From Sphingomonas sp. IC081 (GTDB taxonomy: Bacteria > Pseudomonadota > Alphaproteobacteria > Sphingomonadales > Sphingomonadaceae), in assembly GCF_006874585.1 (NCBI RefSeq), contig NZ_CP029761.1, positions 61,001 to 125,000 of the forward strand: DNA of 64,000 nucleotides, in the 5' to 3' direction. The notes beneath the pieces are model-generated. The model searched no databases. It saw only the letters and a program-made list of their open reading frames with translations, and was not told the DNA's origin. A program made the position numbers and the translations under genes. Numbering within the stretch: the stretch's first letter is position 1; each line of letters starts with the position of its first letter. This document shows, piece after piece, positions 35,979-45,345 of the stretch.

Positions 35979-36977
35979 TTATCCCAGGGCCTCTTCCTTG
36001 CGCAGCGGGAGCATGATCGAGGCGGTGGTGCCGCTGCCGGGGCGGCTGTCGATGTCGAAGCGGCCGCGGTGGCGCTCGACGATGTGCTTGACGATAGAGA
36101 GGCCGAGCCCGGTGCCGCCCACCGCGCGGCTGCGGCTGGTGTCGGCGCGGTAGAAGCGCTCGGTCACGCGGGGCAGGTGTTCGGGGGCGATGCCCTCGCC
36201 CTCGTCGCGTACGGTGACGAGGACCCAGCCGGTCGCCGTCGCCTCCAGCGAGACGTCCACGTTGCCGCCCTGCTTGCCGTACTTGATCGAGTTGTCGATC
36301 AGGTTGCGCAGCACTTGTGCCAGTTGCCCACGGTCGCCGGTCACCACTGCGGCATCGCAGTTGGTGTGGACCGTGACGTTGGAGCCCGGCTTCGATTCGC
36401 CTGCCATCGTTTGCGCCAGCGCCACCATCTCGACCTGATCGGAGGGCACTTCGTGCTTCACCGCCTCGATCCGCGAGAGGCTCATGAGGTCGAGGATCAG
36501 CGCCTGCATGCGCTGCGCCTCGTGGCGGATGGTGTCGAGAAAGCGGTTGCGCACGCCTTCGTCGCCGCCCGCCTTGGGGTTCATCAGCGTTTCGACATAG
36601 CCCATGACATTGGCCAGCGGGGTGCGCAGTTCGTGGCTGGCATTGGCCACGAAGTCGGCGTGCGATTTTGCCACGCTGACCCGTTCCGACAAGTCGTAGA
36701 GGCTGACCAGGCGGTCTGTCGGCGAGAGCACGCGGCAATCGACTTCCCACACGCTGCCTCCGGTCGAGAGACCGGAGACACGGGCGATGCCGCCTTCCTC
36801 GCTGAGGATCGCGGCCACCGCGCGCGGTTCGCGAATGGCGATGCGCACGTCCTGCCCGACGATATGGGCGCCCAGCAGCGCCTTGGCGGCGCCATTGGCG
36901 AAGCGCACCTGTCCGCGCGAGACCACCATCGCCGGGGTCTGGAGATGTTCGAGGAGGTGGACGCCGTCTGCGGCCAT
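35979..36977 (-). CDS. phoR: PhoR-like sensor histidine kinase
   Basis: 332-residue histidine kinase without a visible transmembrane segment. An N-terminal PAS-like domain (about 1-100) precedes the HisKA H-box FVANASHELRTPLANVMGYV (His115) and an HATPase domain with NLIDNSIKYGKQGG (N box), VRDEGEGIAP and GGTGLGLSIVKHIVERH. The H-box is closest to PhoR kinases. No kinase gene accompanies phoB at 53.7 kb, so this is the probable partner. Loss of the membrane anchor typical of PhoR is odd, but PhoR can sense through PhoU/PstSCAB. Confidence 0.75.
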   Translation of the reverse strand: MAADGVHLLEHLQTPAMVVSRGQVRFANGAAKALLGAHIVGQDVRIAIREPRAVAAILSEEGGIARVSGLSTGGSVWEVDCRVLSPTDRLVSLYDLSERVSVAKSHADFVANASHELRTPLANVMGYVETLMNPKAGGDEGVRNRFLDTIRHEAQRMQALILDLMSLSRIEAVKHEVPSDQVEMVALAQTMAGESKPGSNVTVHTNCDAAVVTGDRGQLAQVLRNLIDNSIKYGKQGGNVDVSLEATATGWVLVTVRDEGEGIAPEHLPRVTERFYRADTSRSRAVGGTGLGLSIVKHIVERHRGRFDIDSRPGSGTTASIMLPLRKEEALG

Positions 36978-37382
36978 GTGGCTTTGCTTTCTAAGGTTCT
37001 AAACGTCTGACCTGTTTCCATGCATGCACTGGACGACAGGACAAAGACGCTGGGGCAAGGAACTTGCGGAAAATCGCCTCGATAATGGCGGTCCTATACG
37101 TATGCGCACATTGTATGAGTTCAAATGGTGCAAACGAGGTTGAGGTTTGCCGCGCTCTCGCCTAGCACTGCCCACGCAGTCCATGCTATGCTGCAACCGC
37201 GAAGACCAGACGTCCTGCCTGACACCGTTTCATCCTGTTTACATCTTCAGGATCGACGAAATCCCATGGCCGACCCTTTCTTTACCGGTGCGTATGGCTG
37301 GAATGCTGGAGGAGGAAACCCGCCGGTCCCCGGCGGACATGACGAAGAAGGTGAATAACCCCCAGAAGGTGGACAGCGCCCT
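36978..37382. other. Intergenic region between phoR-like kinase and zwf
   Basis: 405 bases that should hold the divergent promoters of the kinase and of the ED operon. An AT-rich stretch occurs near 37085-37125 (TATACGTATGCG). I see no Pho box and no consensus promoter. A weak 30-codon ORF lies at 37266-37358. Confidence 0.5.
37266..37358 (+). CDS. Possible 30-residue leader ORF before zwf
   Basis: ATG...TAA, 30 codons, Gly/Pro-rich and acidic at the end (ADPFFTGAYGWNAGGG ... HDEEGE). It ends 24 bases before the zwf GTG. The only AGGA is 15 bases upstream, so translation is doubtful; it could be a leader peptide or chance. Confidence 0.2.
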   Translation: MADPFFTGAYGWNAGGGNPPVPGGHDEEGE

Positions 37383-38840
37383 GTGACCAATTCTACTAAG
37401 GCCCAATTCACGTCCGACCGCTTGTTGCTGTTCGGCGCCACGGGCGATCTTTCGCGCCGCATGCTCCTCCCATCGCTTTGCGCGCTCGATGCCGAAGGCT
37501 TGCTCGATCCCAAGATCGAGATCATCGGAACCGCGCGTTCCGAGCATGACGATGCCGAGTTCCGCAACTTCGCACGCGCCTCGCTCGAACAGTTCCTGCC
37601 CGCCGAACGGCGCGGCGGCATGGCCCGTTTCCTCAACCGCCTGTCGTACCAGACGCTCGACGCCAACCAGATGGAAGGCTTCAATGCATTGGCGGCCAAG
37701 GTGGGTGAGCCCAAGGACGGGTTGTCGATCTTCCTCTCCACCGCGCCCAGCCTGTTCGAGCCGACCATTCGCGGCCTCCAGGCGAGCGGGCTGGCCGGTG
37801 ACAATGTGCGCATCGGCCTCGAAAAGCCGCTGGGCATCGATCTTGCCTCCAGCAAGGTGATCAACGACGCCGTCGCCCGCGCTTTCCCGGAAGACCGTAT
37901 CTTCCGCATCGACCACTATCTGGGCAAGGAAACCGTCCAGAACCTGCTGGCGCTGCGCTTCGCCAACCTGATGTTCGAACCGCTGTGGAACGCGGCGCAT
38001 ATCGACCATGTGCAGATCACCGTGGCCGAAACCGTAGGCCTCGAATCGCGCGTTGCCTATTACGACGATTCGGGCGCGCTGCGGGACATGGTGCAGAACC
38101 ACATGCTTCAGCTGCTCGCGCTTGTCGCGATGGAGCCGCCGGTCAGCTACGACGCCACCAGCGTGCGCGACGAGAAGGTGAAGATCCTGCGCTCCTTGCG
38201 CAAGGTTGCCGCCAACGAGACGGTGACCGGCCAGTACCGCGCCGGTGCCATCGGCGGCCAGGCCGTGCCGGGCTACGACGACGAACTCGGCAAGGATTCG
38301 AACACCGAGACTTTCGTCGCGATCAAGGCGCATATCGACAACTGGCGCTGGCAGGGCGTGCCCTTCTATCTGCGCACCGGCAAGCGCCTGCCGCGCCGCA
38401 CGACCGAGATCGTCGTGCAGTTCCGCGATGTGCCGCACTCGATCTTCCACGGCCGCGGCGCCAAGACGGTGCCCAACCGCCTCGTCATCGGCATCCAGCC
38501 GAGTGAGAACATCACGCTCTCCCTCATGGCCAAGGTGCCGGGGCTGGACCGCAACGGCTTCGGCCTGCGCTCGATCCCGCTCGCCATCACCATGCCCGAC
38601 GCCTTCGCCGGACCGCAGCGCCGCATCGCCTATGAGCGCCTGCTGCTGGACCTGATCGAGGGCGAGCAGACGCTGTTCGTCCGCCGCGACGAGGTGGAAG
38701 CGCAGTGGGACTGGATCGACGCGATCCGGACCGAGTGGGAGGAACAGGCGCAAGAGCCCAAGACCTACACCGCCGGAAGCTGGGGCCCCTCCGCCGCCAT
38801 CGCCCTCGCCGAGCGCGATGGCGTAACGTGGCACGAGTAA
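37383..38840 (+). CDS. zwf: Glucose-6-phosphate 1-dehydrogenase
   Basis: 485-residue NAD(P)-dependent enzyme feeding glucose 6-phosphate into the Entner-Doudoroff pathway. The nucleotide-binding loop LLLFGATGDLSRRMLLPSL is at the N-terminus, and the substrate/catalytic motif RIDHYLGKETVQNLLALRF is present. The start is GTG at 37383. It heads zwf-edd-glk-eda; the lactonase gene pgl is not in the cluster, as in Zymomonas. Confidence 0.96.
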   Translation: MTNSTKAQFTSDRLLLFGATGDLSRRMLLPSLCALDAEGLLDPKIEIIGTARSEHDDAEFRNFARASLEQFLPAERRGGMARFLNRLSYQTLDANQMEGFNALAAKVGEPKDGLSIFLSTAPSLFEPTIRGLQASGLAGDNVRIGLEKPLGIDLASSKVINDAVARAFPEDRIFRIDHYLGKETVQNLLALRFANLMFEPLWNAAHIDHVQITVAETVGLESRVAYYDDSGALRDMVQNHMLQLLALVAMEPPVSYDATSVRDEKVKILRSLRKVAANETVTGQYRAGAIGGQAVPGYDDELGKDSNTETFVAIKAHIDNWRWQGVPFYLRTGKRLPRRTTEIVVQFRDVPHSIFHGRGAKTVPNRLVIGIQPSENITLSLMAKVPGLDRNGFGLRSIPLAITMPDAFAGPQRRIAYERLLLDLIEGEQTLFVRRDEVEAQWDWIDAIRTEWEEQAQEPKTYTAGSWGPSAAIALAERDGVTWHE

Positions 38841-38867
38841 GCAGGCCAGAACGGGCATGATCGCGCA

Positions 38868-38892
38868 GCGCACCCTATATCGTGGGGTGCGC
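38868..38892 (+). terminator. Hairpin after zwf, possible attenuator or terminator
   Basis: An 8-bp stem GCGCACCC / GGGTGCGC with a 9-base loop, 28 bases after the zwf stop. It has no T-run, so it may stabilise the zwf mRNA end or partially terminate before edd. Confidence 0.4.
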
Positions 38893-38919
38893 GCGCATCC
38901 CCGTGCCCATGCCCCCGCG

Positions 38920-38950
38920 AACCGGTGGAAGATAACTATTGACACCGGTT
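38920..38950 (+). promoter_or_regulatory. Putative operator overlapping a -35 box upstream of edd
   Basis: Inverted repeats AACCGGTG (38920-38927) and CACCGGTT (38943-38950) flank a TTGACA at 38939-38944. The downstream arm is centred on ACCGGT, like operators of LacI/GalR-type sugar regulators. No clear -10 is visible. Confidence 0.45.
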
Positions 38951-39063
38951 ACCTAAACGCCTTCAAGCCTCGCCCGGGAGATCCCGAGGGCGCGGCTTCG
39001 GGAGGCTGAGACAAGACAGACGCCACGACAGCAGTGGCAGACGGACAGAGCAGGAGTAACCCC

Positions 39064-40878
39064 ATGAGCAACCTCAGCCCGGTGGTCGCCCGCGTGACCG
39101 ATCGCATCATCGAGCGATCGAAGCCCACCCGCGAACGTTATCTCGCCATGGTCGAGCGTGAAGCCGGCCGCCATTCGGACCGTTCGTTCCTTTCGTGCTC
39201 CAACCTCGCGCACGGCTTTGCCGCGAGCGGTGAGGACAAGCCTGCCATTGCCACCGGCAAGGCGATCAACGTCGGCATCGTCACCGCCTATAACGACATG
39301 CTCTCGGCGCATCAGCCCTATGGTCGCTATCCCGAGCAGATGAAGCTCTATGCCCGCGAAGTGGGCGCGACGGCGCAAGTTGCCGGCGGCGTGCCCGCCA
39401 TGTGCGACGGCGTGACGCAGGGCTTCGACGGCATGGAACTCTCGCTGTTCAGCCGCGACACCATCGCCCTTTCCACCGCCGTCTCGCTGAGCCACGCGAT
39501 GTATGACGGCATGACCCTGCTCGGCATCTGCGACAAGATCGTGCCCGGCCTCGTCATGGGCGCGCTGCGCTTCGGCCATCTGCCTGCCGTGTTCATCCCC
39601 TCGGGCCCGATGCCCAGCGGCATCTCCAACAAGGAGAAGCAGAAGGTCCGCCAGCTCTATGCCGAGGGCAAGGTCGGCCGTGAGGAACTGCTCGCCAGCG
39701 AAAGCGCCAGCTATCACTCGGCCGGCACCTGCACCTTCTATGGCACCGCCAACTCCAACCAGATGATGATGGAGATGATGGGCCTGCATATCCCCGGGGC
39801 CGCTTTCGTGCCCCCGAACACGCCGCTGCGTCAGGCCGTGACCCGCGCCGCCGTCCACCGCGTGACCGAGATGACCCGCAAGGGCGACGACTTCCGTCCG
39901 ATGGCGCATGTCGTGGACGAAAAGGCGATCGTGAACGCCATCGTCGGCCTGCTGGCCACCGGCGGATCGACCAACCACGCGATCCACCTGCCCGCCATGG
40001 CCCGCTGCGCCGGTGTCCTGATCGACTGGCAGGACTTCGACGAACTGTCCAGCGTGGTGCCGCTGATCACCCGCGTCTATCCCAACGGTTCGGGTGACGT
40101 GAACCACTTCCACGCCGCTGGCGGCATGGCATGGATCGTGCGCGAACTGCTGGATGCGGGCCTTGCGCATGAGGACATCCTCACCGTCTCCAAGGGCGGC
40201 ATGCGCGACTATGCCACCGAGCCGACGCTCGATGAAGGCGAACTCAAGTGGAAGCCCGCCCCGGCGGTCAGCGGCGACGAGGCCATGCTGAGCACGGTGG
40301 CGAAGCCTTTCCTGCCCGACGGCGGCATGCGCCTCGTCTCCGGCAACCTGGGCCGCGCCACTTTCAAGACCAGCGCGGTCGACAAGGAGCGCTGGACCAT
40401 CGAGGCCCCGTGCCGCGTGTTCGAGACGCAGGAAGCGGTCATCAATGCCTTCAAGGCGGGCGAACTGGATCGCGACGTCGTTGTAGTCATGCGCCATCAG
40501 GGCCCCCGCGCCAATGGCATGCCCGAACTCCACAAGCTGACCCCGCCGCTGGGCGTGCTGCAGGATCGCGGCTTTAAGGTGGCGCTGGTCACCGACGGCC
40601 GCATGTCGGGCGCGTCGGGCAAGGTCCCCGCTGCCATCCATGTGACGCCCGAAGCGCTGGCCGGTGGCCCGCTCGCCTACCTGCAGGACGGGGACATCGT
40701 GCGTCTCTCGGCGGAAGACGGCACGCTCTCGACCACGGCGGACCTCTCCGGTCGCTCACCCGTCCCGGCCCCGGCTCCGGCCGAAGGCATGGGCCGCGAA
40801 CTCTTCGCCATGTTCCGCATGAATGCGGGCGGCGCCGAACAGGGCGGTTCCTCGATGCTGGAGGTCGCCGGTCTGTGA
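39064..40878 (+). CDS. edd: Phosphogluconate dehydratase
   Basis: 604-residue iron-sulfur dehydratase of the IlvD/Edd family. It converts 6-phosphogluconate to 2-keto-3-deoxy-6-phosphogluconate. Cluster-binding Cys are in [40 protein letters not shown] (shown up to 20 residues) and [18 protein letters not shown] lies near the C-terminus. Start 39064 has AGGAG at 39052-39056. The stop overlaps the glk GTG by 4 bases. Confidence 0.96.
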   Translation: MSNLSPVVARVTDRIIERSKPTRERYLAMVEREAGRHSDRSFLSCSNLAHGFAASGEDKPAIATGKAINVGIVTAYNDMLSAHQPYGRYPEQMKLYAREVGATAQVAGGVPAMCDGVTQGFDGMELSLFSRDTIALSTAVSLSHAMYDGMTLLGICDKIVPGLVMGALRFGHLPAVFIPSGPMPSGISNKEKQKVRQLYAEGKVGREELLASESASYHSAGTCTFYGTANSNQMMMEMMGLHIPGAAFVPPNTPLRQAVTRAAVHRVTEMTRKGDDFRPMAHVVDEKAIVNAIVGLLATGGSTNHAIHLPAMARCAGVLIDWQDFDELSSVVPLITRVYPNGSGDVNHFHAAGGMAWIVRELLDAGLAHEDILTVSKGGMRDYATEPTLDEGELKWKPAPAVSGDEAMLSTVAKPFLPDGGMRLVSGNLGRATFKTSAVDKERWTIEAPCRVFETQEAVINAFKAGELDRDVVVVMRHQGPRANGMPELHKLTPPLGVLQDRGFKVALVTDGRMSGASGKVPAAIHVTPEALAGGPLAYLQDGDIVRLSAEDGTLSTTADLSGRSPVPAPAPAEGMGRELFAMFRMNAGGAEQGGSSMLEVAGL

Positions 40879-41879
40879 GCGCTTCTGTGAGTACCGAACT
40901 CGTTGCCGTCGATATCGGCGGTACCCATGCCCGCTTCGCGCTGGCCTCGGTCGGCGTTGACGGGCAGATCACGCTCGGCGAACCCGTCACCCTCCACACC
41001 AGCGACCACGGCAGCTTCCAGCTCGCCTGGCAGGCCTTCCGCGAGCGCATGGGCGGAACCTTGCCCGATGCCATCTCGATTGCCATCGCCGGCCCGGTCG
41101 GCGGCGAGGTGATCCGCTTCACCAACAACCCGTGGATCATTCGCCCGGCGATGATCCCCGAGAAGATGGGGGTGTCGCGCTACACCGTGGTCAACGACTT
41201 CGCGGCGGTCGCCTATGCCGTCGCGCTGGCGCCGGACGAGGCGTTCCTGCACCTTGCCGGGCCTGATGTGCCGCTGCCCCGGTCCGGTACACTGAGCGTG
41301 CTCGGGCCGGGCACCGGCCTTGGCGTCGCGCACTTGTGGCGCAACGGGTTGCCGCACGGGCAGGGCGGCTTCTACCACGTGCAGGCGACCGAGGGGGGGC
41401 ATACCGACTATGCCCCGCTCGACCTCATCGAGGACGCGATCCTCGCCCGGCTGCGCAAGCGCCACAACCGCGTCTCCACCGAGCGTGTGGTCTCGGGCCC
41501 GGCCATCGTCGACATCTACCAGACGCTGGCCGCCATGGAGAACCGCGCGGTCCACGACATGACCGACGTCGATATCTGGACCGCGGGCACCAATCTCTCC
41601 GATCCACTGGCCGCCGCCGCCGTCGACCGTTTCTGCCTCGCGCTCGGCAGCGCGGCGGGGGATTGCGCGCTGTCCCATGGCGCCAGCGGCGTCGTGATCG
41701 CCGGCGGGCTCGGCTACCGTATCCGCGAGACCATTCTGTCCTCGGGCTTTGCCGAGCGTTTCTGCGCCAAGGGCCGCTTTGCCGGCATGATGGCGCAGAT
41801 GCCGGTCAAGCTTATCACCCATCCGCAGCCCGGCCTGTTCGGCGCGGCTGCCGCCTATGTCAGGGAGCACCATCAATGA
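40875..41879 (+). CDS. glk: Glucokinase
   Basis: 334-residue ATP-dependent glucokinase of the bacterial Glk family. Phosphate-binding loops are [17 protein letters not shown] and [19 protein letters not shown], and the sugar-binding Asp is in [10 protein letters not shown]. It supplies glucose 6-phosphate to zwf. The GTG start overlaps edd, and its stop overlaps eda, so the three are translationally coupled. A second in-frame GTG lies 12 bases downstream. Confidence 0.95.
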   Translation: MSASVSTELVAVDIGGTHARFALASVGVDGQITLGEPVTLHTSDHGSFQLAWQAFRERMGGTLPDAISIAIAGPVGGEVIRFTNNPWIIRPAMIPEKMGVSRYTVVNDFAAVAYAVALAPDEAFLHLAGPDVPLPRSGTLSVLGPGTGLGVAHLWRNGLPHGQGGFYHVQATEGGHTDYAPLDLIEDAILARLRKRHNRVSTERVVSGPAIVDIYQTLAAMENRAVHDMTDVDIWTAGTNLSDPLAAAAVDRFCLALGSAAGDCALSHGASGVVIAGGLGYRIRETILSSGFAERFCAKGRFAGMMAQMPVKLITHPQPGLFGAAAAYVREHHQ

Positions 41880-42502
41880 GCAGCCCGTCCGAAGCCGTCG
41901 AAAAGGTCATGCGTCTGGCCCCGGTGATCCCGGTGCTGGTGATCGAGGATATCGAACACGCCCTGCCGATCGCCGAAGCGCTGGTCGCAGGCGGCCTGCC
42001 CGCCCTCGAAGTGACGCTGCGCACCGAATGCGCGATCGAGGCGATCAAGGTGATGAAGCAGGTCCCCGGCGCCGTGGTCGGCGCAGGCACCGTGCTTTCG
42101 CCCGATGACCTCAAGCGCTCGATCGATGCAGGCGCGGAATTCATCGTCTCGCCCGGCCTCACCCCGATGCTGGCCGAAGCCGCCTACAAGACGAAGATCC
42201 CGTTCCTGCCCGGCACCGCCAACGCCAGCGACGTGATGTTTGCGCTGGAATGCGGGTTCGACCGCCTGAAGTTCTTCCCGGCCATGGCGGCGGGCGGACC
42301 TCCGGCGCTGAAGGCGATCTCGGCACCGCTCTACAAGGCGAAGTTCTGCCCGACCGGCGGCGTCACGCCGGAGAACGCGCCCGAATGGCTGGCGCTGGAC
42401 GCGGTGCTCTGCGTCGGCGGCAGCTGGATGGTGCCCAAGGGCAAGCCGGACGTCGCCAGGATCGAGGCGGCGGCCCGCGCTGCGGCAGGGCTCGCACGTT
42501 GA
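41876..42502 (+). CDS. eda: KDPG aldolase
   Basis: 208-residue class I aldolase that splits 2-keto-3-deoxy-6-phosphogluconate into pyruvate and glyceraldehyde 3-phosphate. The catalytic Glu lies in LEVTLRTECAIEAI, and the Schiff-base Lys in FDRLKFFPAMAAGG; PTGGVTPENAPEWL binds phosphate. The ATG at 41876 overlaps the glk stop. Its stop overlaps a TTG that begins the PEPC-like gene. Confidence 0.96.
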   Translation: MSSPSEAVEKVMRLAPVIPVLVIEDIEHALPIAEALVAGGLPALEVTLRTECAIEAIKVMKQVPGAVVGAGTVLSPDDLKRSIDAGAEFIVSPGLTPMLAEAAYKTKIPFLPGTANASDVMFALECGFDRLKFFPAMAAGGPPALKAISAPLYKAKFCPTGGVTPENAPEWLALDAVLCVGGSWMVPKGKPDVARIEAAARAAAGLAR

Positions 42503-45297
42503 GCCCGGCGGCGCTGACCACGGTCGACGATCTCGACCGCCGCCTTCAGGAACTCCATGTCCTGACCGCCCAGACGCCGCTCTACAATCCGGTTTTCCAG
42601 TTGGGGCTCGAACTGTCGCGCCAGCTGGAAAACGGCGAAATGGGCCTCGACCAGATCGAGGCCCTCGTCGCCGAGATGGAGTGCGAGGGGCTGCGCACCC
42701 GCGCCGCGCGGCTGGACCGCATGCTGGCGCCGATCGCGCCCGCCGAAAATGCGGCCCGTCTCGATGCGGCGGCGAGCGCCACGGGAACGGGGGATGATTT
42801 CACCGCCTTCGCCGTGCGCTGGCAGCGCCCCGCCGCCCATGTGGTGTTCACCGGGCACCCGACTTTCCTGCTCTCCACCGCCCAGACCGAGGCCGTCGCC
42901 CTCGCCGCCTCCACCGGCGACCATAGCGAAGCCGCCGTCTGCGTCGCCTCGCCCGATCGCGACACGATCACGCTCGATTACGAGCATGGCAAGGCGATGG
43001 ATGCCATCGCGCGCGGCCAGAAGGCCCGCGACCGCATCAACGAGCGCCTGTTCGACATTGCCGCCGCCCGCTGGCCCAAGCGCTGGAAGGGCCTGAACCC
43101 GATGCCGGTGCGCTTCGCATCGTGGGTCGGCTACGACATGGACGGCCGCACCGACATCGGCTGGTCCACCTCGATCCGCTACCGTCTGGAGGAAAAGGCC
43201 CAGCGGCTTGCGAGCTATGCCGAAACGCTGGCCCAGGCCGCGCCGGACATCTCGGCCAGGCTGGCCCGCGCTGCCGCGCATGCCGCCGATATGGCCGCGC
43301 GCTTTGCCGCCGACCTTTCCGCGCCCGAGGCGCTCTCCGCTGCCGCCAATGCGCTGACCGCCGACCATGCCGACAAGCTGGTCAGCCTCGATGCGATCAT
43401 CAGCGACCTCGAATCCGAGGCGCGCCACGCCGATCAGGACCAGGCGCGCACGCTCCTCGTGGCCGCGGCCGCCATGCGTGCGGACGGCCTTGGCATGGGC
43501 TGGATCCACTTCCGCGTGAATGCCTCGCAGCTCCAGAACGCGATCCGCCTGCGCATCGACCCCGAAGGCCGGCTGAACCTCGCCAGCCAGGCCGCGCTGG
43601 TGCGCATGCGCGAGCTGCTGGCCGAAGTCACGCCGCTGAAGTCCAACTTCGCCGCGCTGGCCATCGAGAACTCGACCGCCGTGCGCCAGTTCCTGGCAAT
43701 GGCGCAGATCCTCGGCCATATCGACGCCGATGCGCCGATCCGCATGCTGGTGGCCGAGTGCGAGGAGCCGACCACGATCCTCGCCGCGCTCTATTTTGCG
43801 CGCATGTTCGGGATCGACGACAAGGTCGACGTCTCGCCGCTGTTCGAGACCGAGTCGGCGCTTGAGCATGGTGGACGCTTCCTCGATGCGGTCCTGGCCG
43901 AGCCTGCCTACCGTGACTATGCCCACAAGCGCGGCCGCGTCTCGATCCAGACCGGCTTTTCGGATGCGGGGCGCTTTGTCGGGCAGGTTCCCGCCGCACT
44001 CGCGATCGAGCGTCTGCAAGGCCGCCTCTCCGAAGCGATGGTCGCCAATGGCCTGACCGACGTTTCGGCGCTGATCTTCAACACCCACGGCGAATCGATG
44101 GGGCGCGGTGCGCATCCGTCCAGCATCGAGGATCGCTTCCAGTGGCCGATGAGCCCCTGGGCGCGCCGCCGTTTCCTGCGCGCGGGCATCCGGCTGGAGC
44201 CGGAAGTCTCGTTCCAGGGCGGTGACGGCTACCTCTGGTTCGGATCGGACGAACTGGCGCTCGCCACGCTTACCCGCATGGCCGAAATGCCGCTTTGGGG
44301 CGCCGACGCCGATGCGCCGACCGACTTGTTCTATCGCCGCACCGACCTCAGCCTCGATTTCTACCGCGCGATCCGCGGCGTGCAGCACGAGCATCTGGAA
44401 TCGGCCACCTACAGCCGCGCGATCACCGCATTCGGCCTCGGCCTGCTCAACGACACCGGCAGTCGCAAGTCGCGCCGTCAGTCGGACCTTGCCTCCGACC
44501 GCTCGATGAGCCTCAGGCAGATCCGCGCGATCCCGCACAACGCGATCCTCCAGCAGCTAGGCTATCCGGTGAACGTGATCGCCGGGATCGGCACCGCGTC
44601 GGACGGCAACCGCGAGGAAGTGGCCGCCTTGCTGCGCGAGAGCGAGCGCGGGCAGCAGCTCATGCGCCTTGCCCGCAGCGCCAATGCCCTGGCCTCGATC
44701 AAGACGGTGGCGGCTTATGGCGAGCTGTTCAACTCCGCCTACTGGGCCAGCCGCCCCTATCGCGGCGATGAAAAGCACATCGCCGGGGCCTGTCTCAAGC
44801 TGGCGGAATACCTGACCAAGGACGACCGCACCGGGGTCTATCGCCGCCTCGCCTCGCGCCTGCGGGTCGATGCGATGAAGCTGCACTTCCTGCTCGACCT
44901 CTTGCCGGACGAGACCCCGCTGCCGGACCGCGAGCATACCCGTCGCAGCCTCGGCGTGCTGCAGTCGCTGCGTATCGCCTTGTTCAAGCACATGTTCCTG
45001 CGCGCCGTCATGGTGCCGCAGTTCAGCCGCGCGAACGACATCAGCCGCGACGACGTGCTGGAGATGTTCTTCACCTTGCGTGTCGAGGACGGCCTCGCCC
45101 AGTTGCGCCGCGCCTTCCCGACGAGCTTCCCCTCGATCGACGACTTCACCGTAGACAAGCCCAGCGACTACCCGGATTCGAGTGCGACCGGCTATGCGCA
45201 GATCCACCGTGAATTCATCGATCCGATTGCGCGGTGCTATGCGCTGTCCTTGCGCATCACCACGGCGCTGGCGAACGAGTTCGGCGCCCACGGGTGA
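42499..45297 (+). CDS. Divergent phosphoenolpyruvate carboxylase homologue
   Basis: 932 residues starting with TTG at 42499, overlapping the eda stop. The fold signature of PEPC is recognisable: the catalytic-His loop VVFTGHPTFLLS (His120), GWIHFRVNASQLQNAIRL, TGFSDAGRFVGQ (PEPC: GYSDSAKDAG), FNTHGESMGRGAHP at 527-540 (PEPC: FHGRGGSIGRGGAP) and LRQIRAIPHNAILQQ (PEPC: RAIPW). Key residues differ: the essential HGR of the glycine loop is replaced (Arg to His530), and the SDSAKD Lys is missing. It may be a PEPC with altered chemistry or a regulator. It belongs to the ED operon, so a link to PEP/pyruvate is likely. Confidence 0.8.
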   Translation: MSPAALTTVDDLDRRLQELHVLTAQTPLYNPVFQLGLELSRQLENGEMGLDQIEALVAEMECEGLRTRAARLDRMLAPIAPAENAARLDAAASATGTGDDFTAFAVRWQRPAAHVVFTGHPTFLLSTAQTEAVALAASTGDHSEAAVCVASPDRDTITLDYEHGKAMDAIARGQKARDRINERLFDIAAARWPKRWKGLNPMPVRFASWVGYDMDGRTDIGWSTSIRYRLEEKAQRLASYAETLAQAAPDISARLARAAAHAADMAARFAADLSAPEALSAAANALTADHADKLVSLDAIISDLESEARHADQDQARTLLVAAAAMRADGLGMGWIHFRVNASQLQNAIRLRIDPEGRLNLASQAALVRMRELLAEVTPLKSNFAALAIENSTAVRQFLAMAQILGHIDADAPIRMLVAECEEPTTILAALYFARMFGIDDKVDVSPLFETESALEHGGRFLDAVLAEPAYRDYAHKRGRVSIQTGFSDAGRFVGQVPAALAIERLQGRLSEAMVANGLTDVSALIFNTHGESMGRGAHPSSIEDRFQWPMSPWARRRFLRAGIRLEPEVSFQGGDGYLWFGSDELALATLTRMAEMPLWGADADAPTDLFYRRTDLSLDFYRAIRGVQHEHLESATYSRAITAFGLGLLNDTGSRKSRRQSDLASDRSMSLRQIRAIPHNAILQQLGYPVNVIAGIGTASDGNREEVAALLRESERGQQLMRLARSANALASIKTVAAYGELFNSAYWASRPYRGDEKHIAGACLKLAEYLTKDDRTGVYRRLASRLRVDAMKLHFLLDLLPDETPLPDREHTRRSLGVLQSLRIALFKHMFLRAVMVPQFSRANDISRDDVLEMFFTLRVEDGLAQLRRAFPTSFPSIDDFTVDKPSDYPDSSATGYAQIHREFIDPIARCYALSLRITTALANEFGAHG

Positions 45298-45304
45298 TCT
45301 GTTT

Positions 45305-45338
45305 GAAGGGAGGCCACGGTTATCCGCGGCCTCCCTTC
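45305..45338. terminator. Bidirectional terminator after the ED operon
   Basis: An 11-bp stem GAAGGGAGGCC / GGCCTCCCTTC with a 12-base loop, 8 bases after the PEPC-like stop and just before the end of the convergent porin gene. Confidence 0.8.
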
Positions 45339-45345
45339 GCAAATC

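Noticed and set aside
39034..39063. Extended edd start
   Set aside because: No ribosome-binding site; AGGAG at 39052-39056 clearly serves ATG 39064.
41336..41875. Upstream extension of the eda frame
   Set aside because: It is the +1 shadow of glk; the KDPG aldolase begins at ATG 41876.
42250..42498. Upstream extension of the PEPC-like ORF
   Set aside because: It overlaps eda in another frame and does not resemble PEPC; the TTG at 42499 fits coupling.
42331..44538. 735-codon minus-strand ORF
   Set aside because: Antisense shadow of the PEPC-like gene, Arg/Gly/His-rich, no family features.
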